A DNA stretch of 59,711 bases from Microcaldota archaeon (GCA_021817325.1 JAKAVK010000023.1:1-59711), one strand, 5' to 3'; counted from the first letter of the stretch, positions 1 through 10,292 are shown. Made by a program: numbers and translations. Notes: generated by a model not told the origin, from the sequence alone.

Positions 1-134
1 TCTGAACGCTGTTTCAATAAACCTCTTATACCTGGAGTCTCCTCTCTCTTTCATGGTTGTCGCCAAATAACAACCATGCCGAAGGGTTAAAATCCTTCGG
101 CTCCTAATGCGAATATAGGATTTCTACAAAGCCC
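1..134 (-). mobile_element. Edge of an IS element (5' part of a transposase gene on the minus strand, with terminal inverted repeat at 114-134)
   Basis: Minus strand reads GGGCTTTGTAGAAATCCTATA at 134-114, then an ORF starting MKERGDSRYKRFIETAFR that runs off the window. The same terminal sequence occurs inverted at 59571-59589. Hairpin CCGAAGG..CCTTCGG lies in between. Confidence 0.5.
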
Positions 135-323
135 TATTACCATGTTCTGAAATAAGAATTTATCTACATGATTTTGATTTACTCCCTGTTCTAAGCGTTC
201 CTTTAATATCCTAAGATGAGCTAATGATGAAACCTCATATACAAACACTTTTCTTAACCCTCTTTTGGCTTCACGATTGTCTCTGAATACCATCATATCA
301 TTTCATTATTTTGCTGGCTTGAC

Positions 324-527
324 TTAATAAGTCCTAACCATCTGTCGCCCAAGTCCTACCGCTATCCCTGCGCACTGCGCTGGCGTTAGTCCATTAAGCG
401 TTGTGTGAGGTCTTACGAAGTTGTAATAAGCCTGCCAGTTGTCTACGGATCTCTGCGCTGTCTTTTCACTCTTGAAGCCACGAATGGCCTTGCGAACAAG
501 GGCCAGAACATCTAAAATTGAAAGCAA
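324..527 (-). pseudogene. C-terminal remnant of a DDE/IS6-like transposase
   Basis: 67 aa ORF with RGFKSEKTAQRSVDNWQAYYNFVRPHTTLNGLTPAQCAGI, typical of the C-terminus of rve/DDE transposases; no N-terminal catalytic part. Confidence 0.7.
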
Positions 528-669
528 CTTATAGCTAATTGTAAGAGTTTGCAGTTGGACATTTCTCTACCATTTGCATAGCTGCGTCCAAAGCTGCAAG
601 CTTACTACGAGTGTCAGAGAGTTACTTCACAAATTGCCTTGCCAGGCAGGTTGCTCTGTCCATTGCACC

Positions 670-2079
670 TTAAAGGCCCATACCCCTACTGCCAGGAGGA
701 TATCTCTGCCCATATCCTCCATCATCGCCATAGGATATATGAGGTTCCCGCTGGCCACCGGATGAAGAAGAGCCCCCCGAGCCCTTTTTACTCCCAGGCC
801 CAGAGATTGATGGCCCAGAGCCAAAGAACATACTGATCCCAATACCAACCACAATAACTACAAGTCCCAACTTAACTAGATCTCCAGCTATAGTAAATAT
901 AGCGCTTGTTGCTTGCTGAATCTGACCTTTCCCGAAGTATTCAGTTCCGCTTTGATTTATAGTAGTGTAGAAGTCGCTCGACACTTCAGATACCTCATTG
1001 CTACTTAATTTATACCCCTTCCCATCTATTGTTTCGTAGGCTGGTATTAAAAACGGAATATCTACAGAGAGACCATATAAGCCCTGTTGCAGTTGATATG
1101 GGCCACTTAGATAGGGTGTGTTGCCATTCGCATTAGGCGCTATGAAAAACTGAACAATACTTCCAGGCTTATAATATCCGCTGCCTAGGCGGAGGCATGT
1201 GGAAGGTGGAAATACAGTAATCTCGCTTTTTGGCGCATTGTAGACTAGGTTAAGATGGTAACATAGGCCTTTTGGGGCTACTGGCATTGCTTTTGGAATG
1301 CTAAGATTAGGATACCAGACAGCCGCAAGGGCGTTGGTGGAAGCATCTGAATTGTATGCTTGGGGCATGGAGACATTCATAGCGTTTAGAGTCTCTATGG
1401 CATTCTGTGTTACCTTTACTTTATAAGTCGTTGTTGTTTCGCCTAGATTCTCTGAAAAACTAGCCAACTTTGCACCTATTGGCCCCCTGATCTTTAATTT
1501 TAAATAGCTCAGACTCATAAAGTTTATATCGATCTCAATGGATGTCCCTGGTTTATAAAAATTCCCGCTCCCTGCAACATATGAATTTCCTACAGGTGCC
1601 GTGCAGTTGGGCGGCGTTTCTACGGATATCTGGTTTGGGTCCTGATTAATTATATCTATCCTGTAACATCCATCGGCCTTTTTAAAGGCTTTATCTGAAT
1701 AACCAGGATATGGAGCAGGTGGTTTTGGCTTGTTTAGAATAGTCGGCGCTGGAGCATTTCCAATGTCGAATCCACTACTAGACAATCCGCCAGCCCATAT
1801 GGCACCTGCCAAGATACCAACCGCAGCTGCAGTACGCAAAGACGACTTCCAAACCGATCTTCGTCTTGCAGCGCTGTAACTCCCTATGCTAGTTTCATTG
1901 TAGCCGGTGGCTTTACGTTTAACTAGTTTGAATGGTATTGTGTCTCCATCATACTCACGCACCAAGGCAGTAAAATTCGCGGCACTGCCTGATTCCAAGT
2001 GCAGTAGTACGTTGCCTCCTCCGCACATGGATGCCACTCTAGCAGGGGCATTGCGCATTATCCTTCTTTGCAGTTCCAT
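670..2079 (-). CDS. Membrane-anchored hypothetical protein with Gly/Ser-rich C-terminus
   Basis: Long ORF (track 670..2175); internal Met (MELQRRIM...) chosen to avoid overlap; N-terminal and C-terminal hydrophobic segments; GSKKGSGGSSSSGG tail. Confidence 0.6.
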   Translation of the reverse strand: MELQRRIMRNAPARVASMCGGGNVLLHLESGSAANFTALVREYDGDTIPFKLVKRKATGYNETSIGSYSAARRRSVWKSSLRTAAAVGILAGAIWAGGLSSSGFDIGNAPAPTILNKPKPPAPYPGYSDKAFKKADGCYRIDIINQDPNQISVETPPNCTAPVGNSYVAGSGNFYKPGTSIEIDINFMSLSYLKLKIRGPIGAKLASFSENLGETTTTYKVKVTQNAIETLNAMNVSMPQAYNSDASTNALAAVWYPNLSIPKAMPVAPKGLCYHLNLVYNAPKSEITVFPPSTCLRLGSGYYKPGSIVQFFIAPNANGNTPYLSGPYQLQQGLYGLSVDIPFLIPAYETIDGKGYKLSSNEVSEVSSDFYTTINQSGTEYFGKGQIQQATSAIFTIAGDLVKLGLVVIVVGIGISMFFGSGPSISGPGSKKGSGGSSSSGGQREPHISYGDDGGYGQRYPPGSRGMGL

Positions 2080-2107
2080 TGCTTTTGCCACCGTATATGA
2101 AAGAAAT

Positions 2108-4546
2108 TTATCCCTCAGTTGGCCCACTGTACCCTGCTGGGTACACCACCTTACCTGAAGAGGTAAAGATAACATATGCTGTATTCTCGCTGCTATACTC
2201 TCCCTGCGCTGCCAGATTGTAGTTCAACACCGAATTGGCATCGGGAAGGTAGTATTCGCCATATCCTGGTGCCTGGTAGAAGCCAGATCCGTACCACGGT
2301 AGCAGCGCAGGTATGTCACCTTGGGGCACTGTGTATGGCTTGCTAATGCTGCCAGTGCCTTTCCCTTCGAGCTGCTGCTCGGTATTTAGTGCGGACTGGT
2401 ATGTAGCATCATTCGAGCTGTTTATTTGGTTTATCTGAGTCTGGGAAAGAGGCACTGCAGGGGTAACTAACTCAAGTATTGTTGTATATTTGCCGTCTGA
2501 GTAGCTGTAGGTTACACTCACAACCGTATCTGCAGTTGTGCTTGGCGGTGCTACAATTCCCTGCAGTGTCTCTGTTGTTGGGCTTGATGGAAGTGTTGTG
2601 GTAGTAGATGTCGTTGATGTTGTCTGAGGCAATGTAGGCGCAGTTGTAGTTGTAGTTGTAGTTGTTGGCAGGGATGTGCTGCCTGTGAAGGGATCTACTT
2701 TGGTGTACACTACTGCATCCGACGGCGTGACCACAACCCACCATCCTGTATCCGTCTCCTGCGCTAATGATCCTATGGGAGCAGCATTGCTTCCGTATAC
2801 CTTGCCAACATTCTGGGCAGTTACTGTCTGCGGGCTGCCTACGTAACTTCCGTGTCCATTGGTGTTGGCAGGCATGGAAAGTTCCACAGTTGTTGTGGTA
2901 GTAGATGTCGTTGATGTTGTCTGAGGCAATGTAGGCGCAGTTGTAGTTGTAGTTGTTGGCAGGGATGTGCTGCCTGTGAAGGGATCTACTTTGGTGTACA
3001 CTACTGCATCCGACGGTGTGACCACAACCCACCATCCTGTATCCGTCTCCTGCGCTAATGATCCTATGGGAGCAGCATTGCTTCCGTATACCTTGCCAAC
3101 ATTCTGGGCAGTTACTGTCTGCGGGCTGCCTACGTAACTTCCGTGTCCATTGGTGTTGGCAGGCATGGAAAGTTCCACAGTTGTTGTGGTAGTAGATGTC
3201 GTTGATGTTGTCTGAGGCAATGTAGGCGCAGTTGTAGTTGTAGTTGTTGGCAGGGATGTGCTGCCTGTGAAGGGGCTGGAGTTCCTGCGTATAAGGGTGC
3301 GCCAAGGTGTCATTATAAACCACTTATCACCAGTAGTATTCACTGCCAGTGAGCCTGGTGGAGCAGCATCCCTTCCATCTATCTTTGTGACATCGCCTGA
3401 GGTTACCTCATATGCGCTGCCAGAGGATGAGTGGGTTGACATGGCTTTCATAAACGGAATAGGCATTCCACATAGGGCAGCAGGAGCTACGATGCAGGAG
3501 AAATGGGCTGAAGGGACTGTGACTGTTCTGTCTATATTTATGCCATCGCCTTTTAGGATGGCCGTTACCTCTGTACCAGAAAGAGAGCTTTCTGTCCAGG
3601 TTTTGTTGAATATGTTATAATTAAAATAGGCATACTGAGAAGTTAGATTTAATATAGCCGTAGTATTGGAATCCGTATTGCTGTTCCAGTATGATACAGC
3701 AAAAGATCCAGACTTCCCGGCCAACCCTGCAGTGATAGTGCCATTGAGACTAGCTCCTGCATTTATCTCAAAAGCACTTCCCTCTACGTTTAACTGGCGG
3801 CCTGGCAATGCTATATCCAATCCTCCCCCAAGGCCCACATCGACTGCAACACCGGAGTCCTTTGGGTTATTAGTATCAAGCAATAAGTCAACTGAGGCGA
3901 TTAAATTAAACCCTATTACGATATTCCACGTGCCATTGGAGTACATAGCCCCTAGAGGAAGAAGGCTAGTTATAAGACCCTCTGTGGATGGCGGCGGGCA
4001 TGCCTTAGACATGAACGAAGGACTTAAGCTTGCATTGAAATTTTTTTGAAAGTCGTTGTCCAGCGTTTGCGCCTGGGCGCAGGTCATCCCTATCACATAA
4101 GCGGTTGAGTCTGTTCCTTGAGGGGACGTAAAATGGAGCTGGTTAGGCGACGTTGCCAGGTTATACAGACTAAGATTTACATCTACGCTTATTGGCGGCT
4201 TGCCGCTCTGGTTAAGCGTTGCAATGCTAGTGATGGTACTTGTCGGTTCACCACCGACCGTTGTTACTGCGCTTGAAACAGATTTGGGTACGTATACCTT
4301 GGTGTCTGTCACAATGACATCTGCAGTATCTGCTTCTTGCGCATGAAAACCTGTGGAAAACAGCGTATCGACATGCTGGGCTCCGGGTATCATCATTGCA
4401 GCTGCAACAGCCACGCTAGTAGCCCTGTGAAGCGCTCTGTCCGCAACTCTAGCTTCCCATGCCCAATGGCCTGCTGCGTGCTTATTGCTTTCGCCTCGCA
4501 GCAATTCTGCCATCCTGGCGGGATCCTTGAACCTCATGCTCCTCAT
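2108..4546 (-). CDS. Large secreted/surface protein with Thr-rich linkers and tandem repeats
   Basis: ORF with TTTTTTAPTLPQTTSTTSTTTTT linkers and two near-identical 97-aa repeats; start set at the Met near 4546, just downstream of a TATA-like sequence. Confidence 0.7.
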   Translation of the reverse strand: MRSMRFKDPARMAELLRGESNKHAAGHWAWEARVADRALHRATSVAVAAAMMIPGAQHVDTLFSTGFHAQEADTADVIVTDTKVYVPKSVSSAVTTVGGEPTSTITSIATLNQSGKPPISVDVNLSLYNLATSPNQLHFTSPQGTDSTAYVIGMTCAQAQTLDNDFQKNFNASLSPSFMSKACPPPSTEGLITSLLPLGAMYSNGTWNIVIGFNLIASVDLLLDTNNPKDSGVAVDVGLGGGLDIALPGRQLNVEGSAFEINAGASLNGTITAGLAGKSGSFAVSYWNSNTDSNTTAILNLTSQYAYFNYNIFNKTWTESSLSGTEVTAILKGDGINIDRTVTVPSAHFSCIVAPAALCGMPIPFMKAMSTHSSSGSAYEVTSGDVTKIDGRDAAPPGSLAVNTTGDKWFIMTPWRTLIRRNSSPFTGSTSLPTTTTTTAPTLPQTTSTTSTTTTTVELSMPANTNGHGSYVGSPQTVTAQNVGKVYGSNAAPIGSLAQETDTGWWVVVTPSDAVVYTKVDPFTGSTSLPTTTTTTAPTLPQTTSTTSTTTTTVELSMPANTNGHGSYVGSPQTVTAQNVGKVYGSNAAPIGSLAQETDTGWWVVVTPSDAVVYTKVDPFTGSTSLPTTTTTTTTAPTLPQTTSTTSTTTTLPSSPTTETLQGIVAPPSTTADTVVSVTYSYSDGKYTTILELVTPAVPLSQTQINQINSSNDATYQSALNTEQQLEGKGTGSISKPYTVPQGDIPALLPWYGSGFYQAPGYGEYYLPDANSVLNYNLAAQGEYSSENTAYVIFTSSGKVVYPAGYSGPTEG
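2667..3248 (-). repeat. Two tandem near-identical 291-bp repeats within the surface protein gene
   Basis: ggcagggatgtgctgcctgtgaag begins at 2667, 2958 and 3249 (spacing 291 and 291). Protein unit: VELSMPANTNGHGSYVGSPQTVTAQNVGKVYGSNAAPIGSLAQETDTGWWVVVTPSDAVVYTKVDPFTGSTSLP. Confidence 0.9.
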
Positions 4547-4627
4547 GCAACTATATAAGCATTTTGTATATTTAAGACCTTTTAGACATTTTTTGCCTAA
4601 AAATAGTAAGAATTTAAATATTTTTAG

Positions 4628-5716
4628 ATGGATTTGGATAACATGCGCAACTTGTATGGAAGCGGCAGAGGCCCGGCAGCAAAGCTCGATCTTAAAGACA
4701 GAAAGATACTTGCAGCACTTGGGGAGGATGCCAGGGCTCCACTCAGCCGCATAGCAAAGGAAGTCGGCCTTTCCAGGGATTCCGTAGAGTACAGGATAAA
4801 CAAGTATATGAAGGAAGGCATACTGGGTAATTGCATCACTGTTGTGCGCTCGCAGAGGATGGGATATGGAATGACCCTCCATCTCTATCTAAAGTTAAAC
4901 AACCCATCACCTGATACCGAGAGGTCATTGATAGACATGGTGTCCGAGATGCCCTTTACAGTGGCGGTGTGGAAGTTTTTCGGTGCCTTTGACATGGAGG
5001 TTACCTTTATAGCAAAGGATCCCTCACAGGCCAGTTCTATAATCTCGAATATTCTCTCGATGGCAGGCAAGTCGGTGCAGGATTATGAACTTGCAGTCTG
5101 GACCAAAAACTATCTGAGTGGCTCTTTCCCGCGAAGCTTCCTGAAGGGGTTGGACGATACATATTATATCTCACCGAGAGCACAGGGTTACTACTTTGGC
5201 GGTACTAGTGGAAATCCCCTTAATTTCAATCCTAAGTTATCGCAGGCAAATTATGTGCCCGATAGCAAGGACATGAAGATACTCAAGATAATCGGTGATG
5301 ATGCTCGCACCCCGCTCATAGATATTGCAAGGAAGGTTGGTATGTCCCAAGGCATGGTGAGATACAGACTAGAGGCCATGAAAGAGAATCTGATAGTGGC
5401 CTTCGTGCCTACACTTAACTACGAGGCACTAGGTTACACTATGTATGCACTGCTGCTGAACATCCATGTGTTAAAGGAAGAAGACGATAAACGCTTGCAG
5501 GAGTTCTTTTACAACAACGATTCTATCTTATGGGCCATAGGTGCCATAGGCAGATTCAATGTGCTTGTTAATGTATGCTGTAGGAAGGAATCAGAATTCC
5601 AGAAGATGCTCAACGATATCAGGCATGAGTTCCCTGACAGCATAAAGGAATATGAACTACTCCATGCGGTAGAGGAATACAAGTATACATATACCCCAGA
5701 ATGCATGTTCAGGTGA
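4628..5716 (+). CDS. Lrp/AsnC-type transcriptional regulator with two HTH-AsnC halves
   Basis: LDLKDRKILAALGEDARAPLSRIAKEVGLSRDSVEYRI and DSKDMKILKIIGDDARTPLIDIARKVGMSQGMVRYRLEAM, i.e. a duplicated Lrp module. Confidence 0.8.
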   Translation: MDLDNMRNLYGSGRGPAAKLDLKDRKILAALGEDARAPLSRIAKEVGLSRDSVEYRINKYMKEGILGNCITVVRSQRMGYGMTLHLYLKLNNPSPDTERSLIDMVSEMPFTVAVWKFFGAFDMEVTFIAKDPSQASSIISNILSMAGKSVQDYELAVWTKNYLSGSFPRSFLKGLDDTYYISPRAQGYYFGGTSGNPLNFNPKLSQANYVPDSKDMKILKIIGDDARTPLIDIARKVGMSQGMVRYRLEAMKENLIVAFVPTLNYEALGYTMYALLLNIHVLKEEDDKRLQEFFYNNDSILWAIGAIGRFNVLVNVCCRKESEFQKMLNDIRHEFPDSIKEYELLHAVEEYKYTYTPECMFR

Positions 5717-5868
5717 AGGATGCATCATAGGCATGTGTAATGCGTGATTTTATGCGCTTCTGCTTAACCGTTTACTATCTTGAATTAAGCACGTTAAGGT
5801 AATAAGGCACTTTTGTCACCGCGAAGCAGTTCTACTAGATTCGTGTTAACTGTTATACTGCCAGTCTT

Positions 5869-5889
5869 ATGATGTGGTAGCCGAACTGA
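5869..5889. repeat. 21-bp direct repeat, copy 1 (TATGATGTGGTAGCCGAACTG)
   Basis: Identical to 7661-7681 inside the 3' end of the parvulin gene; flanks the STT3-like gene. Confidence 0.85.
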
Positions 5890-6011
5890 GACCTGTCGTC
5901 AGAACAGTCCAAAAGGCCATATATAGTAGTTTGGCTTATGCAATGATAATTGGAAGTAACTCGGCTTATTACCTTCACATTTTTAAATCTTAATAATTAA
6001 TGATTTAGCAT

Positions 6012-7586
6012 ATGAAACCATTATTTTTAGTTGTTATTATAGGAATCTTGTTTATATTAGTAATCCTTTACTATTTTGGTGTACAGCCAACTAAAACAGA
6101 GACATTTTTTAGAAATACAAGTGTCGAGTTGTTGGCAAATTATAGCAGGCAACCACTTAGCATAGGCTATTATGCAATAGGGACCATTAAATTTTTATGT
6201 GTAGCAGGTAAAGTCCAATACTGTTATTTGCCGAATAGGAATAATTATACATATAACAATTTTACAGTAGATGTCAATAATAATTTTAGCGAACTCGTTT
6301 ATCAATATAACATAACTCTGAAGAAAGTACCATTAGTTGTAAATCCACCACAAAAATATATTTTTACAGTTCTGAATTATTCTTATGGTAACTTTAATAT
6401 CGGAATAATTCCTTTAGTCAACATATCAAACATATCATCCTTTGTACAAGATTATGGCGTGTCGAATAGCAAAGTAAATTTTAACTTTAAAAACCAGTTA
6501 CAAGCTGGTAATAGTTACATTGCAACTATACAAGTAAGTAAGAACTTTTTAGAAAACTATCCTGAAGTGTGCATCGACCAAGACTGCCAAATGCTTGGGT
6601 GTATAAGCACAGTTGCAAGCAGTACAAGCTCAGATTTGACCCCATTAAATATGACTATACAAGAAACAGTTACTCCAGAAAAAACGTATGGGGTCTATTG
6701 TTCCCTACCTGCCGATGTAGATTGGCTGAGTGCACTTTCTTGGATAAACCAGAATGTAGGACTAAATGCGCCAAAGGTGCTGGCATGGTGGGATTATGGT
6801 GATTGGATAAATTGGTTTGGAAACAGCAGCAGTGTAATTAGAGGAGAGAATCAAACTCCGCAGAAAGACTATCAAGTTGCAGCTGATCTGGTTTTGACAC
6901 AGGAAGACAATTTCACACCTACAACTTTAGTAAACTTCATGGATCAGAATAAGGCACAATATGTATTATTTGATGACCAACTTGTACAAAAATGGGGTGC
7001 ACTAGATTTCTTAGCATGCACATACATAAATCAAACAAGCGCACAGTATGCAGAACAGGCAGGCACATTAGATGGTAGAGCATATGCGCTAGGAACATCA
7101 AACTGCGAGCAGAGGCACGATCCTGCATATATTTTCGTAGGTACAAATCCCAATTCATATAACCATTGTGTTATTGGAGGAAATGTAACAGCTAACTATA
7201 TAACAGGACAAGTTGTAATAGGCGACGCAGTAAATGGCACGTATTACTGTGTGCCCATATCAGTTCTAACTAATAGGACAGAGGGATATTTACTTAATGA
7301 TAACGGAACAAAATCTAACATCATAATAAATCCATCTATCACTAGTGGCACTGTAGAAGTTCAGGGGCAGCAATATTTGATTTTCCTCTTGCTTTATATG
7401 CCAAATGGACCCAACGACACGATAACTAATGCGCCAACTCAGTTCTATAGCTCAGTATATTATAAGGGATTTTTCCTAGGGACTCTGCCAGGATTCAGAC
7501 AAGTTTACCCTAAAGTGAATGGGACTAATTTTGTTAATTCCACCCAGAAAATAAGGATATATAAACTTGTTAACTATAGCGGTTGA
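6012..7586 (+). CDS. STT3/AglB-like protein: soluble WWDYG domain with a single N-terminal TM
   Basis: DWLSALSWINQNVGLNAPKVLAWWDYGDWINWFGNSSSVIRGENQ carries the WWDYG motif of oligosaccharyltransferases; only one TM at the N-terminus. Confidence 0.75.
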   Translation: MKPLFLVVIIGILFILVILYYFGVQPTKTETFFRNTSVELLANYSRQPLSIGYYAIGTIKFLCVAGKVQYCYLPNRNNYTYNNFTVDVNNNFSELVYQYNITLKKVPLVVNPPQKYIFTVLNYSYGNFNIGIIPLVNISNISSFVQDYGVSNSKVNFNFKNQLQAGNSYIATIQVSKNFLENYPEVCIDQDCQMLGCISTVASSTSSDLTPLNMTIQETVTPEKTYGVYCSLPADVDWLSALSWINQNVGLNAPKVLAWWDYGDWINWFGNSSSVIRGENQTPQKDYQVAADLVLTQEDNFTPTTLVNFMDQNKAQYVLFDDQLVQKWGALDFLACTYINQTSAQYAEQAGTLDGRAYALGTSNCEQRHDPAYIFVGTNPNSYNHCVIGGNVTANYITGQVVIGDAVNGTYYCVPISVLTNRTEGYLLNDNGTKSNIIINPSITSGTVEVQGQQYLIFLLLYMPNGPNDTITNAPTQFYSSVYYKGFFLGTLPGFRQVYPKVNGTNFVNSTQKIRIYKLVNYSG

Positions 7587-7645
7587 CCATTTAATCTGTC
7601 ATTTTACGAAGCACTATCCAAATTTGTTATTCTCAGCTATAATCC

Positions 7646-7921
7646 TTACGAAGTCCTCTTTATGATGTGGTAGCCGAACTGTGTCTTTACTATCCCAGAA
7701 ACTTTGCCTTTTTCCAATGTGAATGCCGCGCTCTCGAACTCCCTGACCATCATGCCCCTGCCGAAGAAGCCAAGGTCCCCTCCCATCTTCCTGGATCCAT
7801 CAATAGAATACTGCTCAGCCAGCTTCGCAAAGCTCTCGCCTTTGTTGAGCTTATCCAGCACCTCTTTTGCAGTTGCCTCGTTGCTGACCAGTATATGCGC
7901 GCATCTTATCCTGCTTGCCAT
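7646..7921 (-). CDS. PpiC/parvulin-type peptidyl-prolyl isomerase
   Basis: [83 protein letters not shown]. Confidence 0.95.
   Translation of the reverse strand: MASRIRCAHILVSNEATAKEVLDKLNKGESFAKLAEQYSIDGSRKMGGDLGFFGRGMMVREFESAAFTLEKGKVSGIVKTQFGYHIIKRTS
7661..7681. repeat. 21-bp direct repeat, copy 2, inside the 3' end of the parvulin gene
   Basis: Identical to 5869-5889. Confidence 0.85.
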
Positions 7922-7929
7922 ATTATCCC

Positions 7930-8652
7930 TTATTTAGTACGCCACTGCGTAAGCGGCTTTGCTATGATGAAGTATACAATCGTCTCAATTATTAAGACCA
8001 GCGGTGCGTACCACAAAAACGGTGTGAGCTCTGCCATGTTCTGGATCATTATTGCTGCCGATGTCACCGGGGAAAGCATAAATATGTAGAGTAGTGGCGC
8101 GGGCAGCACCGTGTACTTGTAGAATAGCGGCGGCACGAAAGTGAATACAACAGTCAGTATTCCAAGGAAGCCCCAGACGTTGCGCAGATGCTTTGGTATG
8201 GATGCGAGTATGAGCGCCAGCGCAGATATAGAAACCGCGAGGAGTACCAGTATTGGCGCTATCGCGATCAGCCACACTGCAGGGAAGAGGTGCATAAAGA
8301 GTGCTATCGCTATGTAGACAAGTATGCCAGGCAGGGAGAAGATGATGTTGCTAAACGAGATAGCCAGCATGTAGTCAAGCACTGTCACGCTGCTTGCCAC
8401 GAAGAGGTCCTGCAGTTTCAGTTCTATCCTGTTCATTGCTACGTCAGACAGACCATACAGCGCGCCTGTGGCTGTAATTGAGACAAGGCCGCCTATCACC
8501 GCCAGTGGTATCAGCGCACCTCCTGATATTATGCCGAACAGAAATAGCAGGGCAAGCGGAGTTGCCATATATCCAAGCGTATAGGAGAAGCCCCTTTTTA
8601 TGGCTTCGACCCCTGTTGTCCATGCATATAATGCAATGAATCGAAAGTTCAT
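7930..8652 (-). CDS. ABC-2 type transporter permease
   Basis: Six hydrophobic segments; adjacent to and overlapping an ABC ATPase gene. Confidence 0.75.
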   Translation of the reverse strand: MNFRFIALYAWTTGVEAIKRGFSYTLGYMATPLALLFLFGIISGGALIPLAVIGGLVSITATGALYGLSDVAMNRIELKLQDLFVASSVTVLDYMLAISFSNIIFSLPGILVYIAIALFMHLFPAVWLIAIAPILVLLAVSISALALILASIPKHLRNVWGFLGILTVVFTFVPPLFYKYTVLPAPLLYIFMLSPVTSAAIMIQNMAELTPFLWYAPLVLIIETIVYFIIAKPLTQWRTK

Positions 8653-9482
8653 TTACCATCACCCTTCATTATGAATAAATCCTCCAGGTCGACCGGCTTT
8701 ACCACATATCCGCTTTGAGCATATCTGCTTGCCTCACGGGCCCTGACATAGGAGATCGAAGTGCCTCCTATGTTGTAGTCTCCTTTTTCCCCACCGGTTG
8801 ACTCCACCCTGACCATCCCTGCGCTCTTCCTGAGCAGCCTCTCCACAGTCCCATGGGCCTTCATCCTGCCTTCGTCTATCATCACTATGTCCTTTGTAAG
8901 CTCCTTGGCCTCCTCTATGTAATGGGTGGTGAGCACCATCTTACTTCCAAGTTTCCTAAGCGCGGACCAGACCTCGAGCCTCGATATCGGGTCGAGGCCT
9001 ACGGTGGGCTCGTCAAGGAAGATGATTTCTGCGTTGGATGCCATCGCCATGCCAACGAAGATCTTTCTCTTCATACCACCTGAGAGCTCGTCGGCTGTCT
9101 TATTCCTCGCCTCCCAGAGTCCTATCTCCTTCATCACTCGCATGGTCTCCTGCCGCGCAGTAGAAAAAGACATGCCCCTTGCTGTAAGGTATATCTTGAT
9201 GTGCTCCTCAGGCGTAAGGTAGCCCAATGGGCCTGCTTCCTGTGGTATGCTTACCATCTTCTTCCTAAGTTTGTCTGCCTCTCTTACTACGTCATAGCCG
9301 TCTATGGTTGCATGGCCGCTCGTAGGCAGAAGCTGTGTCGATAGTATCCTGAGCATGGTCGTCTTTCCAGCACCGTTCCTGCCAAGGACTGCGGTCGCCT
9401 TCTCCTCAAGAGCGAGGTCTATGCCCCTGAGCGCATATGTGCCTCCGGGGTACCTCTTCCTAAGGCCTCTTACCTCTATCAT
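8649..9482 (-). CDS. ABC transporter ATP-binding protein
   Basis: Walker A GRNGAGKTT, signature LSGGMKRK, Walker B IIFLDEP. Confidence 0.95.
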   Translation of the reverse strand: MIEVRGLRKRYPGGTYALRGIDLALEEKATAVLGRNGAGKTTMLRILSTQLLPTSGHATIDGYDVVREADKLRKKMVSIPQEAGPLGYLTPEEHIKIYLTARGMSFSTARQETMRVMKEIGLWEARNKTADELSGGMKRKIFVGMAMASNAEIIFLDEPTVGLDPISRLEVWSALRKLGSKMVLTTHYIEEAKELTKDIVMIDEGRMKAHGTVERLLRKSAGMVRVESTGGEKGDYNIGGTSISYVRAREASRYAQSGYVVKPVDLEDLFIMKGDGK

Positions 9483-9539
9483 CTTATCTAATACGGATAT
9501 CCCATAAATATTAATAAAGCGTTTTGATATCAGTATATC

Positions 9540-10292
9540 ATGGATCTAGTCGAAAGGCTCCGCACCATCATGGGTGTGAGGAAGAGAACCTTCAAAGATG
9601 GGGGGAATGTGATAGAGATAACAGAGAGCGAGTCGGAGAAGACAATGAGATTCAACAATATAGTCTATTCAAGGATAAACAGGAACGTCTATACGCATCA
9701 GTATTGGGATTTCTTCGTGCCGATAGCATCGTTGTATGAGAACCCCCGCATACTCATGATAGGCCTGGGCGCCGGCACGGTGCCGTACCAGTTGGTAAGG
9801 CTCATGGAAGGAGGATACAGCATAGACGTGGTGGAGATAAGCAAACCAATAATCGACGAGTATAACTCTTCAGAGCAGAGCAATGACGCGCATGTGCGCA
9901 TCTTCCAGGGAGATGGTGCAGACTACGTACACAACAACAGAGATGCATACGACGTCATAATACTCGATGCGTTTGTCGATGCAAACATACCTGCCCAGTT
10001 CTTCACGGAGGACTTTATCGCCAATGCGAATGCCTGTCTGAAGCAGGATGGCATACTGGCCATAAACTACCTCAATCCAGCAAACGGTGCCACCAACGTG
10101 GAAGAGTACAGAGCAAAACTCGGGAGGTTCTTCAAAATCTACGAGATACGCATTTCTGGAGTCGCGCTGAATCACATACTTCTCTGCTCAAAGAGGATGG
10201 GGAAGGAGGAGATGGTGTCACTTATAAGGGGAAAGATCAGCGAGACAAGAGAGAATGCATTCATACTCCGGGAGATAGAGCAGATGCAATAA
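9540..10292 (+). CDS. Spermidine synthase-like methyltransferase-fold protein
   Basis: MIGLGAGTVPYQL, VVEIS, DVIILDAFVDANIPAQFFTEDF. Confidence 0.8.
   Translation: MDLVERLRTIMGVRKRTFKDGGNVIEITESESEKTMRFNNIVYSRINRNVYTHQYWDFFVPIASLYENPRILMIGLGAGTVPYQLVRLMEGGYSIDVVEISKPIIDEYNSSEQSNDAHVRIFQGDGADYVHNNRDAYDVIILDAFVDANIPAQFFTEDFIANANACLKQDGILAINYLNPANGATNVEEYRAKLGRFFKIYEIRISGVALNHILLCSKRMGKEEMVSLIRGKISETRENAFILREIEQMQ

Noticed and set aside
2472-3323. 283-aa minus-strand ORF with repeated HRQHIPANNYNYNCAYIASDNINDIYYHNN
   Set aside because: Alternative frame of the Thr-rich tandem-repeat surface gene; repetitiveness comes from the underlying DNA.
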